From contig JAFZBF010000015.1 of assembly GCA_017561885.1 (NCBI GenBank), forward strand, positions 1 through 56,679: a DNA stretch of 56,679 bases. The letters are read 5' to 3'. The first letter of the stretch is position 1. Each line of letters starts with the position of its first letter. The position numbers and the translations under genes were made by a program. This stretch comes from Bacteroidales bacterium (GTDB lineage: Bacteria > Bacteroidota > Bacteroidia > Bacteroidales > UBA932). Below the pieces are notes generated by a model. The model was given only the letters and a program-made list of their open reading frames with translations. It was not told where the DNA came from and did no database searches. Below are positions 54,459 to 56,679 of this stretch, one piece after another.

Positions 54459-56212
54459 AAAAGACAACAGGTATAGTTACCGGCATCATCTCGAACCTCG
54501 TCACGGTTGAGTTCGACGGGCATGTGGCAGAGAACGAAATCTGCTACATCGATCTGGGTGGTGTCAGACTGATGGCCGAGGTCATCAAGGTAACCGGCAA
54601 GAACGCCTTCGTGCAAGTCTTCGAAAGCACCCGCGGCCTGCGTCAGGGCAACAAGGTGGAGTTCGACGGCCACATGCTGGAAGCCACTCTCGGCCCTGGT
54701 TTGCTCTCAAGCAGCTACGACGGCTTGCAGAACAACCTCGAAACGATGGAAGATGTATTCCTCAAGAGAGGCGAATACACCTCCCCTCTCGACCACGACA
54801 AACTGTGGGAATTCACTCCCATTGCAAAGCCGGGCGACAAGGTTCAGGCCGCCGACTGGCTTGGCGAGGTGAAGGAAGGCTGGCTGCCTCACAAAATCAT
54901 GGTGCCCTTCTCATTCAAGGGTGAATACACCGTCAAGAGCGTGGTTGCCGCCGGAGAATACAAGATTGACGACACTATTACAGTCCTCATCGACGCCCAG
55001 GGCGACGAAGTTCCTGTGACGATGGTTCAGAAATGGCCTGTGAAGGTCGCCATCGGCGGATATGTCGACAAACCCCGTCCCTACCGCATCATGGAGACCG
55101 GCGTGCGCACCATCGACACCCTCAATCCCATCGCAGAGGGCGGCACCGGCTTCATCCCCGGCCCCTTCGGCTGCGGAAAGACCGTGCTGCAGCATGCCAT
55201 CGCCAAGCAGGGTGACGCAGAGGTAATCGTTATGGCTGCCTGCGGCGAGCGTGCCAACGAGGTGGTTGAGATCTTCAAGGAATTCCCCGAGCTGGTTGAC
55301 CCGCACACCGGCCGCATGCTGATGGAAAGGACAGCCATCATCTGCAACACTTCCAACATGCCTGTTGCCGCCCGTGAGGCTTCTGTCTACACCGCCATGA
55401 CCATCTGCGAATATTACCGCGCGATGGGTCTGAAGGTGCTGCTGCTGGCCGACTCGACTTCCCGCTGGGCCCAGGCTCTGAGGGAGATGTCCAACCGTAT
55501 GGAAGAGCTGCCCGGCGCCGACGCATTCCCTGTCGACCTGTCGGCTATCATATCGAACTTCTACGCCCGCGCCGGCATAGTAAACCTGCGTAACGGCAAG
55601 ACCGGTTCCGTAACCTTCATCGGTACGGTATCCCCTGCCGGCGGTAACCTCAAGGAGCCTGTCACCGAGTCTACGAAGAAAGCAGCAAGATGCTTCTACG
55701 CCCTCGCCCAGGCCCGTGCGGACAGCAAGCGCTACCCGGCCGTAGACCCGCTGGATTCATACTCAAAGTATCTGGAATACCCCGAGATCGTCGACTACCT
55801 CAACCAGAGGGTCGACCCTCACTGGGTGGAGAAAGTCTTCAAGGCAAAGAACCTGGTGCGCCGCGGCAAGGAGATGGCGGAGCAGATCAACATCCTCGGC
55901 GACGACGGTGTGCCCATCAGCTACCACGAGGCTTTCTGGAAGTCTGAACTGGTCGACTTCGTCATCCTCCAGCAGGATGCATTCGACAAGATAGACTGCG
56001 TAACTCCGATGGACCGTCAGGAATTCATGCTGACCGAAGTCCTGAACGTCTGCGACATGGAGTTCAACTTCGAGAATTTCGAGGACTGCCGTAATTTCTA
56101 CAAGGAAATCATCAACGCCTTCAAGCAGATGAACTACTCTGAATACAAGAGCGAACAGTTCTACAACTATTTCGAACAGGTTAAAAACATATCAGGCAAT
56201 GGCAACAACTAA
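54455..56212 (+). CDS. atpA: V-type ATPase catalytic subunit A
   Basis: Catalytic nucleotide-binding subunit. 585 residues. The P-loop GPFGCGKT lies at 236-243, GERANEVVEIFKEFPEL and ADSTSRWAQALREMSNRM are conserved, and SYSKYLEYPEIVDYLNQ leads the C-terminal helical domain. The about 90-residue bulge (non-homologous region) between the beta-barrel and the nucleotide domain, absent from F-type beta subunits, marks it as V/A-type. Anaerobic Bacteroidota may run this enzyme in either direction with H+ or Na+; the ring subunits that would tell are outside the window. Confidence 0.96.
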   Translation: MKKTTGIVTGIISNLVTVEFDGHVAENEICYIDLGGVRLMAEVIKVTGKNAFVQVFESTRGLRQGNKVEFDGHMLEATLGPGLLSSSYDGLQNNLETMEDVFLKRGEYTSPLDHDKLWEFTPIAKPGDKVQAADWLGEVKEGWLPHKIMVPFSFKGEYTVKSVVAAGEYKIDDTITVLIDAQGDEVPVTMVQKWPVKVAIGGYVDKPRPYRIMETGVRTIDTLNPIAEGGTGFIPGPFGCGKTVLQHAIAKQGDAEVIVMAACGERANEVVEIFKEFPELVDPHTGRMLMERTAIICNTSNMPVAAREASVYTAMTICEYYRAMGLKVLLLADSTSRWAQALREMSNRMEELPGADAFPVDLSAIISNFYARAGIVNLRNGKTGSVTFIGTVSPAGGNLKEPVTESTKKAARCFYALAQARADSKRYPAVDPLDSYSKYLEYPEIVDYLNQRVDPHWVEKVFKAKNLVRRGKEMAEQINILGDDGVPISYHEAFWKSELVDFVILQQDAFDKIDCVTPMDRQEFMLTEVLNVCDMEFNFENFEDCRNFYKEIINAFKQMNYSEYKSEQFYNYFEQVKNISGNGNN

Positions 56213-56679
56213 CGCATACAGGAGAATTTACACCCAGCTTGAGGCAATCACCAAAGCTACGGTTACCCTCAAGGCCAGCGGTGTCAGCAATGACGAGCTT
56301 GCAACAGTTGCCGGCCGTGCAGCCCAGGTCGTAAAGATCAAGGGCGACTTGATAACGCTACAGGTTTTCGCCGGTACGGAAGGCATTCCGACCAACGCTG
56401 AAGTGATATTCCAGGGCGAGCCCCCTACCCTCAACGTCAGCGACGAGCTCTCAGGCCGTTTCTTCAACGCCTACGGCGAGCCTATCGACGACGGCCCCGC
56501 AGTGGAAGGAGAACGCCGCCAGATCGGAGGTCCTTCAGTGAACCCTTACAAGAGGGAGCAACCCAGCCAGCTGATTCCCACAGGTATCGCGGGCATCGAC
56601 CTCAACAACACGCTTGTGTCAGGACAGAAGATTCCGTTCTTCGCCGATCCTGATCAGCCTTACAACCAGGTTATGGCCC
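56199..56679 (+). CDS. atpB: V-type ATPase subunit B, 5' part (runs off the window)
   Basis: Non-catalytic nucleotide-binding subunit; 160 codons are present. It begins MATTNAYRRIYTQLEAITKA and overlaps the end of atpA by 14 bp. The beta-barrel part includes VVKIKGDLITLQVFAGTEG and LSGRFFNAYGEPIDDGP, then the family motif PTGIAGIDLNNTLVSGQKIPF. The next segment reads FADPDQPYNQVMA, where most B subunits have a GSGLPHNELA-type sequence, so the degenerate P-loop is unusual here. The rest of the gene lies to the right. Confidence 0.93.
   Translation, partial: MATTNAYRRIYTQLEAITKATVTLKASGVSNDELATVAGRAAQVVKIKGDLITLQVFAGTEGIPTNAEVIFQGEPPTLNVSDELSGRFFNAYGEPIDDGPAVEGERRQIGGPSVNPYKREQPSQLIPTGIAGIDLNNTLVSGQKIPFFADPDQPYNQVMA

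Overview
The window looks like a chromosomal segment of a Bacteroidales bacterium (phylum Bacteroidota) with fairly high G+C. The evidence is: (i) many genes preceded by the Bacteroidota -7 promoter motif TAnnTTTG and few with Shine-Dalgarno sequences; (ii) families typical of the phylum (DUF4301, DUF5020, DUF349 repeats, DUF2764, DUF1573, a lamin-tail/OadG fusion, a 1100-residue SecA); (iii) a sodium-dependent methylmalonyl-CoA decarboxylase locus and a V-type ATPase, both common in anaerobic gut-type Bacteroidales. The genus cannot be fixed from the sequence alone. There are no tRNA or rRNA genes, no CRISPR array, no prophage and no transposase gene. Apart from one toxin-antitoxin pair and two short repeats, the region is core chromosome. 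No stretch over 300 bases lacks a gene.

Layout. 1-11.6 kb: the 5' end of infC (apparently with an ATA start), thrS, a deoxynucleoside kinase, a GT2 glycosyltransferase, lpdA-secA, and the run DUF1573 / MeaB GTPase / 10-TM exporter. 11.6-19.7 kb: a small ferredoxin, then a six-gene minus-strand run (surE, lpxB, a HAMP-only membrane protein, trkH, a RecD-like helicase, a DPP-IV-type peptidase). 19.7-27.3 kb: gapA, the DUF349-yidC-yggS run, trmD, and a cysteine-rich lipoprotein overlapping a MauE-thioredoxin membrane protein. 27.1-27.3 kb holds a repeat-like element. 27.3-33.4 kb: lysA-ffh-folD-galM, then the uncharacterised DUF4301 gene. 33.4-36.1 kb: a purine-salvage module (apt, DUF5020 putative porin, NCS2 permease). 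36.2-40.7 kb: the methylmalonyl-CoA epimerase/decarboxylase operon. 40.9-42.3 kb: yebC and a TPR protein. 42.4-50.0 kb: a more accessory stretch (GH3 glycosidase, FucI/AraA-like protein, DUF2156-GNAT fusion, carboxylesterase, HicBA). 50.2-53.1 kb: recF, DUF721, pdxB, a HAD phosphatase. 53.2 kb to the end: the start of the V-ATPase operon (E, DUF2764, A, partial B).

How the genes connect. Methylmalonyl-CoA epimerase, the carboxyltransferase, the biotin carrier, OadG and OadB form the succinate-to-propionate branch that couples decarboxylation to Na+ export. MeaB, encoded 27 kb away, protects the B12-dependent mutase of the same pathway. The V-ATPase and TrkH also handle cation gradients. SecA, YidC and Ffh are three parts of the protein export and insertion machinery. 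The points most worth following are the non-canonical infC start, the MauE/Cys-lipoprotein pair, the nucleotidyltransferase-like signature in DUF4301, the HAMP-only protein next to TrkH, and two dispersed repeats, one of which is inserted in frame inside a gene.
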